A stretch of 64,000 bases of DNA from Rhodoplanes elegans (GTDB taxonomy: Bacteria > Pseudomonadota > Alphaproteobacteria > Rhizobiales > Xanthobacteraceae): assembly GCF_016653355.1 (NCBI RefSeq), contig NZ_NHSK01000051.1, positions 1-64,000 of the forward strand. The letters run 5' to 3'. The translations under genes were made by a program, and so were the position numbers. Shown here piece after piece: positions 15,560-24,251 of this stretch (position 1 is the first letter of the stretch; every line of letters starts with the position of its first letter). The notes under the pieces are model-generated. The model was not told the origin of the DNA. It did not search any database and saw only the letters and a list, made by a program, of their open reading frames with translations.

Positions 15560-15741
15560 CCCCTCCGGTTGCGCAGGTTGCGGCGCTTGACGGCCAGATC
15601 GTGACGCCATCGCTCGATCAGCGTCTTGGCCGGCGCGTCGGTGCGCGCCCGGGCGCGATCGAGGAACAGGCGCATGACGACGTGATCCGGGTCGGTCAGG
15701 ACGCTCTCGGGGAATTCCTCACCGCCCAGCAGGACACGCAT
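15556..15741 (-). CDS. Small phage protein, unknown function
   Basis: 61 aa from ATG at 15741. Charged and helical (VVMRLFLDRARARTDAPAKT, RWRHDLAVKRRNLRNRRG), strongly basic at the C-terminus. Its stop overlaps the gcrA-like start. Possibly nucleic-acid binding from composition alone. Confidence 0.45.
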   Translation of the reverse strand: MRVLLGGEEFPESVLTDPDHVVMRLFLDRARARTDAPAKTLIERWRHDLAVKRRNLRNRRG

Positions 15742-16021
15742 GGCGCTCTCCGATCGGTTCGGCCAGTGCGGGGGCTGCCGCCTCGACGAGCGCCCGCACC
15801 GCGGCCTCGTGAGGAGCTAGAAGGGAAAGCAGCATCGACGCTTGGCCGACCAGGGCGGCGCTCTCGCGGAGCTGGTCGAGCGTCACGCCGAGGCGCTCGT
15901 TCGGGTAGCGCGCCAGGAAGACCTCGACGCCATGGTTCGCCAGCACCTCGCGGTTGGCGTAGATGCGCAGCTCGAAGGCGAGATCGGCGAACGAAGTGGT
16001 CGGCATCACGAGCGTGCTCAC
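15719..16021 (-). CDS. Small phage protein, unknown function
   Basis: 100 aa from GTG at 16021, chosen over ATG at 16006 because GGAGAG lies five bases ahead and the GTG overlaps the upstream stop. Helical: FADLAFELRIYANREVLANH and LDQLRESAALVGQASMLLSL. It overlaps the next gene by 23 bases. No family recognised. Confidence 0.48.
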   Translation of the reverse strand: MSTLVMPTTSFADLAFELRIYANREVLANHGVEVFLARYPNERLGVTLDQLRESAALVGQASMLLSLLAPHEAAVRALVEAAAPALAEPIGERHACPAGR

Positions 16022-16395
16022 GAGGGCTCTCCGGTCAGGGCGTCGATCGACGCCTGGTCGAGCCGCACCGCGGCGATCACCACGTCCTCGGGCCCCAGGA
16101 TGGCCAGCACCACGTTGGCGCCCGCCGTGGTGAGCATGAGGGCGGCGGCGCGTCCCGGTGCGACCATGCACCGGTCCGCCACGTCGATCGTCACGGTCAG
16201 GCCGCCGATCGGGCGCGCGTCGATGACATGCCGGATCGACGCAGCGACGAGGCGCAACTGGCGATCGTCCAAACGGACAGGTGTGATGCGGAACGCGCCG
16301 CGCAGGGTCAGGATCATCCCGCCGGTGTCCCGCAGCAGGTCGAGCTGCGGGCGGCTCAGCGCGATCTCACGGGCCTGCGAGGATGCGGCGGTCAT
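16018..16395 (-). CDS. Phage protein, unknown function
   Basis: 125 aa from ATG at 16395 (ATGA overlap with the upstream gene). The sequence alternates short strands and helices (GGMILTLRGAFRITPVRL, LRLVAASIRHVIDARP, LTVTIDVADRCMV). No motif I can name. Confidence 0.45.
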   Translation of the reverse strand: MTAASSQAREIALSRPQLDLLRDTGGMILTLRGAFRITPVRLDDRQLRLVAASIRHVIDARPIGGLTVTIDVADRCMVAPGRAAALMLTTAGANVVLAILGPEDVVIAAVRLDQASIDALTGEPS

Positions 16396-16970
16396 GACAG
16401 CGGTCCGTTGTATTGCCACCAGCCCTGTGAGCCGGAGCAGGGATACGGCGGCACGACGGGCTCGACGTCCCGCATGGGCCAGCCCCAATTGAAGGTCTGG
16501 TCGCGGTCGGAGTCGTTGGTGAAGCCGAAGGCGCGGGCGCACTCGTCGCCCGGGATCGCTTTGCCGATCACGGCCGTGCAGACGATGGCGCCATAGGGAA
16601 GCCGCAGCGCGTCGTCATGGCCCATCGCGGCGGCGATCTCGGCGGTGTCGACCGTCACGGCGCGCGAGCGGCGACGGCGGAGGCCGGCTTCCTGCTCAGC
16701 CTTCAGCCACGCCTCGACACGCAGCAGAAACGGCAGCGCGATATCGCGATGAAGACACGGCGTGCTGCCCGGGTCGGCAGCCGCGAGCTGCCAGATCAGC
16801 GTGGAGACCTCGGGAAGCCGCATGCGCCGCACGGCCGCGTGGATGCCGATGCGCTCCCCCTCGACGGGCGGGTTGATGTAGTGGCTGTACGGGCGCTCGC
16901 GGAATTCGTAGGGCTTCGCCCCGATGGCGATCAGCGAGGCCCAGGGCTGCCAGACGGTGATGATCTTCAT
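16392..16970 (-). CDS. ASCH/PUA-like domain protein
   Basis: 192 aa from ATG at 16970. The N-terminus MKIITVWQPWASLIAIGAK with a following FRERP is the ASCH-fold entry seen in RNA-binding and nuclease-like proteins. RIGIHAA and LPYGAIVCTAVIGKAI are the expected core strands, and FNWGWPMRDVEPVVPPYPCS closes the barrel. The insert at about 65-115 is basic. ASCH proteins bind or process modified nucleic acids. The phage target is unknown. Confidence 0.72.
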   Translation of the reverse strand: MKIITVWQPWASLIAIGAKPYEFRERPYSHYINPPVEGERIGIHAAVRRMRLPEVSTLIWQLAAADPGSTPCLHRDIALPFLLRVEAWLKAEQEAGLRRRRSRAVTVDTAEIAAAMGHDDALRLPYGAIVCTAVIGKAIPGDECARAFGFTNDSDRDQTFNWGWPMRDVEPVVPPYPCSGSQGWWQYNGPLS

Positions 16971-17749
16971 CACGCCCTCCCGGCCTTGCCGGCTTGGCTC
17001 TTCCGGCCCAGCGCCTGGCGCAGCTTGCGGCCGAGGCCGCGCTGCACGGCGGCATAGTCGTCGCCGTCGAAGAACTCCCAGCCCTGCTTGCCGACGACCG
17101 TGAAGGCGTAGCGATCGAGATCGTCGAGCGGGCGGGAAGCGACGAACAGATAGACGACGCCGAGCTGCACCAGGCGCATCCACTGCGCCGTGATCACGGC
17201 CCGCTTGATATCGAGCGCATCGGCCTCGCGGCCCGGCCACTCCACCCCGGCCTCGCGGGTGATCCAGCTCTTCAGCGCCTCGATCACGGCCGCGGCGTCG
17301 CGGGCGTCGCGCAGCCAGCGGGTGTGGACGATGCCCGTCTGCCGGGCGACGAAGGCGAGCAGCGCGGCGTCGGTGCGATCCTGCACGATGCCCAGGTCGT
17401 GAGCCGAGATCCACAGCGCGCGCAGCTTGGCCGCATAGGCGCCGTCGAGCTGCAGCGTGCCGTCGGCACCGCCGTGCCGCGGGCCAGTGCCGCGCGGCAG
17501 CTCGTCCGGCAGGCCGCTCGCGAACGCCGACTTGAAGTGGCCTTTGGGCTGGCCCGAAAGGTCTTTTAAGCGGTCGATCACCTGCGCGGCTTGGGCGCGC
17601 GTCAATGCCTTGGCGCTGCGGCGACCGGTCAACCCTTCGAGCACGTCGCGATAAGTGGCGTCGTCGAGGCCGATGCGCGCCTTGAGGGCGTGCATGGCGC
17701 CGATCTGCTTCGACGTGGCGGTCGGGACATTGGCGGGCAGTGCGTTCAT
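16970..17749 (-). CDS. gemA: GemA regulatory protein (DUF1018, Mu gp16-like)
   Basis: 259 aa. DUF1018 features: SKQIGAMHALKARIGLDDATYRDVLEGLTG, SAKALTRAQAAQVIDRLKDL and a C-terminal ALLAFVARQTGI...WLRDARDAAAVIEALK region. In Mu, GemA modulates host gene expression and DNA supercoiling. A basic C-terminus (RGLGRKLRQALGRKSQAGK) suggests nucleic-acid contact. It sits in the semi-essential early region, as in Mu. Confidence 0.8.
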   Translation of the reverse strand: MNALPANVPTATSKQIGAMHALKARIGLDDATYRDVLEGLTGRRSAKALTRAQAAQVIDRLKDLSGQPKGHFKSAFASGLPDELPRGTGPRHGGADGTLQLDGAYAAKLRALWISAHDLGIVQDRTDAALLAFVARQTGIVHTRWLRDARDAAAVIEALKSWITREAGVEWPGREADALDIKRAVITAQWMRLVQLGVVYLFVASRPLDDLDRYAFTVVGKQGWEFFDGDDYAAVQRGLGRKLRQALGRKSQAGKAGRA

Positions 17750-17961
17750 CGGATGCTCCCTTCCGGGACGATCTCGCCGTCGATGGTGCTCGGTTCGCGT
17801 GCCAGATCGAGCTTCACGTCCCCGTGCGAGACCATGCCGCGCAGCTGGCACTCCAGCGCGTCGGCAAGCCAAGCCGACCCGCAGGTCAGGTCGACCGACA
17901 CGGTGTCGTCGAGCCGCGAGATGGACACCGACACGGCGGTCTCGCTCGGGGCGTGGGTCAC
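17746..17961 (-). CDS. Small phage protein, unknown function
   Basis: 71 aa from GTG at 17961 (GTGA overlap). Beta-rich: ETAVSVSISRLDDTVSVDLT with a CGSAWLADALECQL segment. Its stop overlaps gemA. No family recognised. Confidence 0.45.
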   Translation of the reverse strand: MTHAPSETAVSVSISRLDDTVSVDLTCGSAWLADALECQLRGMVSHGDVKLDLAREPSTIDGEIVPEGSIR

Positions 17962-18155
17962 GGCCCGACGTCCTGAGCAGCGGATTGCACGTTCAGCGCC
18001 GTGACCAGCTCGCCGGCAGCGTGCGCACGGCGGAGATCGCCGAACAGCTCCCGCGCGGCCGGAACCGTGGTGCAGGACAGAGCGATGGTGACCGTGGTGC
18101 CTCCGGTCGAGAGGCTCACGTCCTTGATGCGGGCTTCGGTGGTCGGGGATGTCAT
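17958..18155 (-). CDS. Small phage protein, unknown function
   Basis: 65 aa from ATG at 18155. Begins MTSPTTEARIKDVSLSTGG, beta strands followed by one helix (ARELFGDLRRAHAAGEL). Similar in size and strand pattern to its downstream neighbour, but not clearly related. No family recognised. Confidence 0.45.
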   Translation of the reverse strand: MTSPTTEARIKDVSLSTGGTTVTIALSCTTVPAARELFGDLRRAHAAGELVTALNVQSAAQDVGP

Positions 18156-18169
18156 TGGCGGTCTCCTGA

Positions 18170-18886
18170 TCAGGCGCTCGCGAGGTCGATGGTGATGGGC
18201 TCCCAGACAGCCGCTGGCGAGACGCGACGGTGGAAGCGGACGTACTGCTTCGAGCCGACGACCCGGATCGCGTCGGCGATCGCCTGCATGGCCGAAACCC
18301 ACTCCGGATCGTCGATCTGGAGACGCCGAAGTGCGAACAACGCGGCCCGGTTGATGCGGCCTTCCTTGTCGACGGCGAAGGCGTGCTCGACCAAGGCTCG
18401 CAGTTGCGGCAGCGAGCCGTTCGACCATTGGGTGATGCAGGCATCGACGAGCGTCTTCGCAGCCTGCAGCTCCGGGCCGAAGCTGATCTGATCCTGAACC
18501 TGGACCGTCACCTTCAAGCACCCGTCATAGGACGTGAACGTCACGTTCCCCTTCGCGCCGCCGCGGCGAGCGCCGTACTTCTCGGCGAGCAGATCGAGCA
18601 ATGCGCCCACGTCATCGAAGGTGTGACCTCTGAACCTCGCGATCTCGTCCGACAGGATCGAGGCGTGGTGGATGATCTTGCGGACCATCGCGTCTTCGAG
18701 CTGGTGCTCGGGCCGCACCGTCTCGATCGGCACCAGCCGGCCGGCGCTGTCCGGCATGTAGCGCTGGCCCGCGATCTCGATCCAGGCGCGGTCGATGGCG
18801 GCCTGCAGGAGCGAATCGCTCGGCGCCGGCGCGATCGTGCTCGGGTCGAGCGGCGTGCCGTCAGGGCTGAGGATCTGCGTGTTCAC
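18170..18886 (-). CDS. DUF3164 family phage protein
   Basis: 238 aa from GTG at 18886, seven bases after AGGAG. DUF3164 features: RYMPDSAGRLVPIETVRPEH, ISFGPELQAAKTLVDACITQW and FHRRVSPAAVWEPITIDLA, with the central KGNVTFTSYDGCLKVTVQVQD. The family is common in the early regions of Mu-like phages; function unknown. It overlaps the DnaA-domain gene by 26 bases. Confidence 0.78.
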   Translation of the reverse strand: MNTQILSPDGTPLDPSTIAPAPSDSLLQAAIDRAWIEIAGQRYMPDSAGRLVPIETVRPEHQLEDAMVRKIIHHASILSDEIARFRGHTFDDVGALLDLLAEKYGARRGGAKGNVTFTSYDGCLKVTVQVQDQISFGPELQAAKTLVDACITQWSNGSLPQLRALVEHAFAVDKEGRINRAALFALRRLQIDDPEWVSAMQAIADAIRVVGSKQYVRFHRRVSPAAVWEPITIDLASA

Positions 18887-19535
18887 GGGCGGTCTCCTGA
18901 TCAGGTTCGGGGGGCTCGGCGTACTCGTAGCCGAGGCCCTGGAGGGCGTCGGCGAGGGCATCGGAGAGGGCGGCGGACGAGGCGGCGAGCTGCGCCATGC
19001 GCAGCCTCGCCTCGCTGTCGAAGGCCCGTGACCGCAGGCGGGCGAGCTCGTCGAGCTGGGCGAGGAGCTGATAGGTGGTCGCGGCCACATCCTCGAGATC
19101 GAGCAGGCGGGCCGCCACGGCGACGATCTCGTCGATCGACAGGCGCCCTGCCTCGCGCGGCGCCACGCCGTCCATCACGCGGGACGCCGCCTCGACCGGA
19201 TCGGCATCCCGCCAGCGCTTGTCGCCGCCGGAGGTGCGCATCACCATCTGGCGGGCCTGGCCGACGCGCTCGGCGAAATCGTCGTCGGTGTCGAGCCTCC
19301 CCTGGGCGCGACCGATGGCATGCAGGATCGTCGTGTGGTCGCGGTCGCCGAGGCGGCGACCGATCTCCGGCATGCTCAGTGGTGTCAGCTCACGAGCGAG
19401 CCAGCACACCGCCTGCCGGGCCGTGACGTACTCTTTGGCGCGGCGGTTGTAGGCGATCATGTGGGCCGGCACGTCGAACGCCCAGGCGACCGCGTTGACG
19501 ATCATCTTCAGGGTGACGCGGGGCTCGCCGCTCAT
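18861..19535 (-). CDS. DnaA domain IV-like DNA-binding protein
   Basis: 224 aa from ATG at 19535. Residues about 15-80 are a DnaA-box-binding domain: VTARQAVCWLARELTPLSMP, EIGRRLGDRDHTTILHAIGR, matching the DnaA signature helix and the DHTT base-reading motif. No AAA+ ATPase part is present. The rest is helical (IDEIVAVAARLLDLEDVA, SEARLRMAQLAASSAAL). It may bind host DnaA boxes, compete with DnaA, or regulate phage replication; these are inferences. Confidence 0.8.
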   Translation of the reverse strand: MSGEPRVTLKMIVNAVAWAFDVPAHMIAYNRRAKEYVTARQAVCWLARELTPLSMPEIGRRLGDRDHTTILHAIGRAQGRLDTDDDFAERVGQARQMVMRTSGGDKRWRDADPVEAASRVMDGVAPREAGRLSIDEIVAVAARLLDLEDVAATTYQLLAQLDELARLRSRAFDSEARLRMAQLAASSAALSDALADALQGLGYEYAEPPEPDQETAREHADPQP

Positions 19536-19909
19536 GCCGCGTCGCCTCCGAACGGGCACTCGACGACGCGCAACGCGGCGCGGTGCGGCTTCGGGAAGAG
19601 CACCACGCCCGGCACCTGGCCGCAGGCGACCTGCACCAGCATGTCGAACTGCGCCGTGGTGAGCGCCGGCTGCGCCGCAGACGCGACGACTTGCTCGGAG
19701 AGCAGCTTTCGCGCGGCGTCGTCGAGCAGAGCGTCGCGGCTCGCCTTCAAATCGGCTTCGAGGCGCTCGGCGGCCTCGGCGGCGGCGTGAAGCGATGCGG
19801 CGAATACCGCTTCGCCCTCGCGCGTGAACTCGCACGTGCCGTTGCAGATCGCCGTCATCCAGTGCGCGAGGCGCAGGATCTGCTCGGAGAGCGGGGGCTC
19901 GGGGATCAT
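19532..19909 (-). CDS. Phage early protein, unknown function
   Basis: 125 aa from ATG at 19909. Helical N-terminal two-thirds (EQILRLAHWMTAICNG, AAAEAAERLEADLKASRDAL) with a beta-rich end containing FDMLVQVACGQVPGVVLFP. ATGA overlap with the DnaA-domain gene. No family recognised. Confidence 0.45.
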   Translation of the reverse strand: MIPEPPLSEQILRLAHWMTAICNGTCEFTREGEAVFAASLHAAAEAAERLEADLKASRDALLDDAARKLLSEQVVASAAQPALTTAQFDMLVQVACGQVPGVVLFPKPHRAALRVVECPFGGDAA

Positions 19910-20232
19910 GACCGGCCTTCCTTCCGTGCGAAACGGGGACGGAAGCAGTTCATGAGGGCGCCGGTGCTGCGATCGAGGTGCTTCCGGAGCCCGAGGATGT
20001 CGTGGGCGAAGTTGAACCCGTCCGCGGCGAGCAGGGCTTCCAGACGGAGCGGGCACCCATTGGCGTGGGTCGCCGTGACGTCCATCTGAACGTCGAGCTG
20101 AGAGAAGCGATCGTGGTGCCGCGCCGCCTGCAGCTCCTTCCACGCGCGGCGCGCAATCTTGCGGATCACGATGGCGTCGACGGCGGAGACCTGGAAGCTC
20201 GGCAAATCGCGCTTTCTGTTCGGCGTGGTCAT
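19906..20232 (-). CDS. Phage early protein, unknown function
   Basis: 108 aa from ATG at 20232. Contains VSAVDAIVIRKIARRAW, a helix also seen at the start of several small early phage proteins, and LDVQMDVTATHANGCPLRLE followed by FNFAHDILGLRKHLDR. The layout suggests a compact alpha-beta fold. No function assigned. Confidence 0.5.
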   Translation of the reverse strand: MTTPNRKRDLPSFQVSAVDAIVIRKIARRAWKELQAARHHDRFSQLDVQMDVTATHANGCPLRLEALLAADGFNFAHDILGLRKHLDRSTGALMNCFRPRFARKEGRS

Positions 20233-20615
20233 GCGGCATCTCCCTTGATGCGGCTGTGGGGGCACGCGCCCGAGCGGCAGGCGCGGGCGACGCGGGCGCG
20301 CACCGAGGAGGTGGCGGCGAAGCCGAGCTTCTGCTGATCGAGGCAGTGGTCGCGGGCGATCTCGCCGAGCACCGGGCAGTCGACCACGGCGCCCATCAGG
20401 GCGCCGGACACGCGCGCCTCGACGGCCGCGTAGTCGCCCTTGTAGGAGCGGCTCAGGACGGCCGAGACCACGGCGGCCGAGTAGCCGACGCGGACGGCCG
20501 CGGCGTTCTGGGAGGTGCGGGTCGCCTCGGCGGCGAGGGCCTCGACCCACGCCGGCAGCTCGACACCCCAGGCCTCGGCGGCCTTTTCGGACGGCGTCTT
20601 CGGGGCGGGCTTCAT
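20229..20615 (-). CDS. Phage HTH transcriptional regulator-like protein
   Basis: 128 aa from ATG at 20615. The pattern WGVELPAWVEALAAEATRTS then VRVGYSAAVVSAVLSRSYKG is a helix-turn-helix shared by small regulators in Mu-like prophages, followed by VEARVSGALMGAVVDCPVLG. A C-terminal Cys pair (ACRSGACPHS) is present. DNA target unknown. Confidence 0.6.
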   Translation of the reverse strand: MKPAPKTPSEKAAEAWGVELPAWVEALAAEATRTSQNAAAVRVGYSAAVVSAVLSRSYKGDYAAVEARVSGALMGAVVDCPVLGEIARDHCLDQQKLGFAATSSVRARVARACRSGACPHSRIKGDAA

Positions 20616-21223
20616 GCCGAGACCTCCTCGGCCGCGGCCTCGCCCATGACGGCGCCACGGTTCGGGTCGAACACGACATGCGCGCGCAGCACCTGGGGAG
20701 CCTTCGGGCCGGTGTTCATGCCCGGCCGGAGCTTCCAGACGGCCGGCTTCTTCGGTCCCCCCGGCACCACGGCCATGAGGTAGCCGGCCGCGACCAAGCG
20801 CTTGATGTAGGTGCGTGTCGTGATCTCCTCGACCGCCAACTCGTCCGTCGACGCCGCGAGGATCAGCTCCGCATAGGCGAAGTGACCGAGATGGCGGATC
20901 GCGGTCCACAGCTGCTGCTGCGCCGAGGGCGGCGCCTGCGTTCCATCGCGCCGCAGCCGCGGCGTCGCCGCCGGGCTCTTCACCAGGCGATAGTGCGGCA
21001 CGCGCCCGCCACCGACCTGGCGCGCGATGCCGCCCCTGACCAGACGGCCGACGAAGTCGTGCACACTGGCGCGATGCGCGTTCGAGAGCGCGACCACCTC
21101 GCCGGACGTCCATTCGCCGGCCTTGTCCAGCTCACGGATGACCGACCAGTAGTGATCGTGCCCGCGCGGGATCACGATCGGAGCCTTGAATGCCGTCGGC
21201 GCCGGGACGAGAGGCTTTGGCAT
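20612..21223 (-). CDS. Phage protein with tandem winged-HTH-like segments
   Basis: 203 aa; ATG at 21223 shares a base with the stop of the MuB-like gene (TGATG). Two winged-helix-like halves are visible: residues 25-75 (DHYWSVIRELDKAGEWTSGE, VHDFVGRLVRGGIARQ) and 95-155 (QQLWTAIRHLGHFAYAELIL, TYIKRLVAAGYLMAV). It follows the transposition genes. Probably DNA-binding; no named family. Confidence 0.5.
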   Translation of the reverse strand: MPKPLVPAPTAFKAPIVIPRGHDHYWSVIRELDKAGEWTSGEVVALSNAHRASVHDFVGRLVRGGIARQVGGGRVPHYRLVKSPAATPRLRRDGTQAPPSAQQQLWTAIRHLGHFAYAELILAASTDELAVEEITTRTYIKRLVAAGYLMAVVPGGPKKPAVWKLRPGMNTGPKAPQVLRAHVVFDPNRGAVMGEAAAEEVSA

Positions 21224-21987
21224 CAGGCGCTCCGTCGCTGCGCGTCGACGTTGCGCGGCGCCGGCGCCCGCGACGTGAAGAACGCGGTGCCGCCCCAGGC
21301 GGCGCGGTCGATCGTGGTCAGGCCGCGGTTTCGCGCGAGCTCGGTCACCCGGGCGAGATTGACGACGATGCGCCGGGCGCGGCCGTCGGACTGCTTTCTG
21401 ATCTCGTCGAGCAGATCGGGCGTGATGGTGACGCGCGGGCACAGCGCGGCGGCGAGTGCCGCTGTGTCGTCGAGGTCGCAGGGCTGCGCCGACATCCAGT
21501 CGAGGACGCGGTTGTGGACGCGCTCGTGCTGGACGAGCTTCGCCGGCAGCCGCTCCTCGCCGATCAGGATCACGGGGCAGCCGGCGACGTCGCCGATCTC
21601 GCGCAACAGCTCGACCATGCCCTTGTCGACCAGCTTGTCGGCCTCGTCGACGATCAGCGGGCGCCGCGGGTCGTCGCCGAGCGTCGCCTTGGCCTGGTCG
21701 GCCATGTCGTTGATCGTGCCGCGCGCCTGGATGCCCAGCTCGAACAGCAGGCTCTTCAGGAAGCTCTTGCGCGTCCAGGACTCGCCGACCTCGACCCGCA
21801 CGGCGCGCGTCTTGTTCTGCGCGAAGATCGAGGCGTAGGTCTTGCCGTAGCCGGACGGGCCGTGACAGACGCCGATGTTGGGAAGGTGCGGCGCGCGCTC
21901 GATCAGCCGCATGGTGAGCGCCATGAAGTTGGCGACGTTCTTGAGCGGCACCTGTCCGCCCTTGACGCCAAGGGGTGTCGTCGACAT
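21223..21987 (-). CDS. AAA+ ATPase, transposition target activator (MuB-like)
   Basis: 254 aa from ATG at 21987 after GGAGGG. Walker A is GPSGYGKT (about 43-50), Walker B is RPLIVDEADKLV, and GCPVILIGEERLPAKL fits sensor I. The C-terminal half has helical DNA-binding-like segments (PDLLDEIRKQSDGRARRIVV). MuB forms ATP filaments on target DNA and stimulates the transposase, also giving target immunity. It follows the transposase gene by 32 bases. Confidence 0.88.
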   Translation of the reverse strand: MSTTPLGVKGGQVPLKNVANFMALTMRLIERAPHLPNIGVCHGPSGYGKTYASIFAQNKTRAVRVEVGESWTRKSFLKSLLFELGIQARGTINDMADQAKATLGDDPRRPLIVDEADKLVDKGMVELLREIGDVAGCPVILIGEERLPAKLVQHERVHNRVLDWMSAQPCDLDDTAALAAALCPRVTITPDLLDEIRKQSDGRARRIVVNLARVTELARNRGLTTIDRAAWGGTAFFTSRAPAPRNVDAQRRSA

Positions 21988-22019
21988 CTTCCCTCCGTTG
22001 ATGGTCTCGAATTGCTGCT

Positions 22020-24251
22020 CTAGAGCCCCGTCGCGTCGTGCCAGGACGCGACGGGGTTTTTCGTTTCGGCCGCACGCGCATCCTCGGCGACGAGCGGATC
22101 GCAGAAGTCGTAAGTGAGCGCGAAGCCCTTGAACTCCGGGCCGGCTCGGTAGCCGCCGAGCCACATCGCCTCGTCGGCCGCCACCGGCTCGCCGGCAACG
22201 ATCCGGGCGATCAGATCGAGGGCGCGCTTCCAGCGCTGGTGCTTCGTCTCCTCGGTGCGCAGCGGGCGCACGACCTGATCCTCGGCGATCAACCGTGCCT
22301 GCAGGGCGAGCACGTCGGCCGACGGTGTCGGCGGCTCGACCGCGCGCGGCGTCATGGCGTCGAGCGCCGCGGCGATCGCCGGCGTCTCGTGCTGTTCGGT
22401 GCGTTTCGGCAACGTGATCACGTTCGGCGCCTTCGCAGCCTCGACGTCGCGCTCGGCCACGGACAGCACGCGCTCGATCAGGGCCGGCCCCTTGGTGATC
22501 TCCTTGATGGTGCGCCGCGCCTCGCGGGTCGCCTCGTCGAGGATCTCGGCCTGCGCGGCGCGCCGCGCCGCCATCAGGGCCGCCGGATCGATGCCGGCCA
22601 GCTCGGGGCATAGGCCCTCGCCGACGAAGCGGCCGTCGTCGGCATCGAAGGCGTAGATGCGGCCGGCATCGGCCGGGTCCATGCGCACCAGCACGCGGTC
22701 GCCCGGCAGCGCCTCCATGACCACGTAGTGGAAGCCGTCGACCCGCACGCCGAGCTTCGTCACCTCGCGGGTGCCGTCGCCGCCGGCGACCGGCATCAGC
22801 AGGAGATCGAGGGCGCGCGGATCGACGGTGCGAATCGGCCGCTTGGAGGCGGCGGCCGCGAGCCGCGGCGAGGTTTTCAGCGCCGCGTGCTCGCGCTCGG
22901 CGTAGACGGTGTCGACCCAGCGATCGACCATGGTCTGCAGCGCGGCGCCGGTGAGGCTCACGCCGAACGTCTCGGCGGTGTCGGCGCCGAGGTTTTTCGC
23001 GAAGCCCTGGCGATCTTCGAGGCGCTTGCGATCGGCGACCGAGTGACCGACGAAGCCCGGTAGCAGCGTGGCGCAATCGTGCTGGAACGTCTTGATGACG
23101 CGCTCGACGAAGGCCTTCTGCTGCGGCTGGTAGGGATCCGACAGCTCCATCTCGATGCCGAGCGCAGCGAACAGGCGCTGCGTGTCGCGGGCGACGAAGT
23201 CGGAGCCGTTGTCGGTCTTGATCTTGTCGGGCACGCCCCAGGCGAGGATCGCTTTGCGGATCAGCAGCGCCACGGCCGAGGCGCGCGGCGTGCGCGAGAC
23301 GTAGAGCACGGTGCGCCGGGTCGCGATGTCGATCGCGGCGTAGATCGTGTGGCGGCCGTCGATGCACAGCGCGTCGATCGGCGAGGCGTCGATCATCCAC
23401 AGCGTGTTCGGCTCGACGACCCAGCGATAGGAGCCGACGCCGGACGGCGCCAGGTGCGAGCGGTAGCGGTCCGGGTTGGAGAGCTTCGTCAGGGCGACGT
23501 GCTCGTCCTGCTTCAGCTTCGCGACGACGTGCTGGATGGTGCGGACTGGCGGCACCGGCACGGCCTTGCCGTTGCCGAGGTCCAGCGTGTCGCCGAACTC
23601 CGAGCGGATCAGCTGGCGCAGGTGATGCGCCGAGAGGTGCGGGTTCTGCGCGAGCAGCGCCAGCAGGAAGGTCCGCACGCGGCCGCCGGCGGCCTGATCG
23701 AGCACGCCTTTGCCCTTGCGGGCGGCGCTGCGATCGACGGCCAAAGCATCGGTGCGACCGGTCTCGCGGGCGGCACGCCAGCGCGCCAGCGAGCGCGGCG
23801 ACAGCGCCGGGACGATCTCGCGGATCCACGGCTCGATCGTGAGCGAGCCGGCGTTGTAGGCGTCGACGAAGAACTTGGTGCGCGCCGTCTCCGAGAGGCG
23901 CTGCCCGTTCGAGCAGGCCCGGTAGGCCGCGACGATGGCGAGCCGCGCGTCGCGCTCCAGCGCGGCGCGGTCGGAGAGGTCTCGGCCGGTCGACGGCGCG
24001 GGTGCGGGCGGCGCCGGCACGTCGGCGGCGCCGATGGTCCGGTGCCGGCGCTCGTAGGCGATGCGGGCGAGCGGCGGCAGGAGGGCGACGTTGAACTCCA
24101 GCCCGCCGCCACGGCCCGAGCGACGCCGCGCATAGGCGAGGCTCTCGGCCCAGCCCTCGCGGTCGGCGAGCAGCTGGACACCGCGCTCGGTGTCCGGCAG
24201 ACCCGGAAGGGCTTCAGCGGCGAGCTCGCGCGCCGTGCACCACTCCCTCAT
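22020..24251 (-). CDS. DDE transposase of Mu-like phage (MuA-like)
   Basis: 743 aa from ATG at 24251. The N-terminal region carries the Mu-type end-binding domain (MREWCTARELAAEALPGLP, TERGVQLLADREGW) and a second HTH region (LSPRSLARWRAARETGR). The integrase core has D288 in MIDASPIDALC, D347 in KTDNGSDFVA and E383 in QQKAFVERVIKTF, giving D-D-35-E spacing. A Mu C-terminal beta-barrel (LGVRVDGFHYVV, GDRVLVRMDP) follows. It cuts and joins prophage ends during replicative transposition. All three catalytic residues are present, so it should be active. Confidence 0.95.
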   Translation of the reverse strand: MREWCTARELAAEALPGLPDTERGVQLLADREGWAESLAYARRRSGRGGGLEFNVALLPPLARIAYERRHRTIGAADVPAPPAPAPSTGRDLSDRAALERDARLAIVAAYRACSNGQRLSETARTKFFVDAYNAGSLTIEPWIREIVPALSPRSLARWRAARETGRTDALAVDRSAARKGKGVLDQAAGGRVRTFLLALLAQNPHLSAHHLRQLIRSEFGDTLDLGNGKAVPVPPVRTIQHVVAKLKQDEHVALTKLSNPDRYRSHLAPSGVGSYRWVVEPNTLWMIDASPIDALCIDGRHTIYAAIDIATRRTVLYVSRTPRASAVALLIRKAILAWGVPDKIKTDNGSDFVARDTQRLFAALGIEMELSDPYQPQQKAFVERVIKTFQHDCATLLPGFVGHSVADRKRLEDRQGFAKNLGADTAETFGVSLTGAALQTMVDRWVDTVYAEREHAALKTSPRLAAAASKRPIRTVDPRALDLLLMPVAGGDGTREVTKLGVRVDGFHYVVMEALPGDRVLVRMDPADAGRIYAFDADDGRFVGEGLCPELAGIDPAALMAARRAAQAEILDEATREARRTIKEITKGPALIERVLSVAERDVEAAKAPNVITLPKRTEQHETPAIAAALDAMTPRAVEPPTPSADVLALQARLIAEDQVVRPLRTEETKHQRWKRALDLIARIVAGEPVAADEAMWLGGYRAGPEFKGFALTYDFCDPLVAEDARAAETKNPVASWHDATGL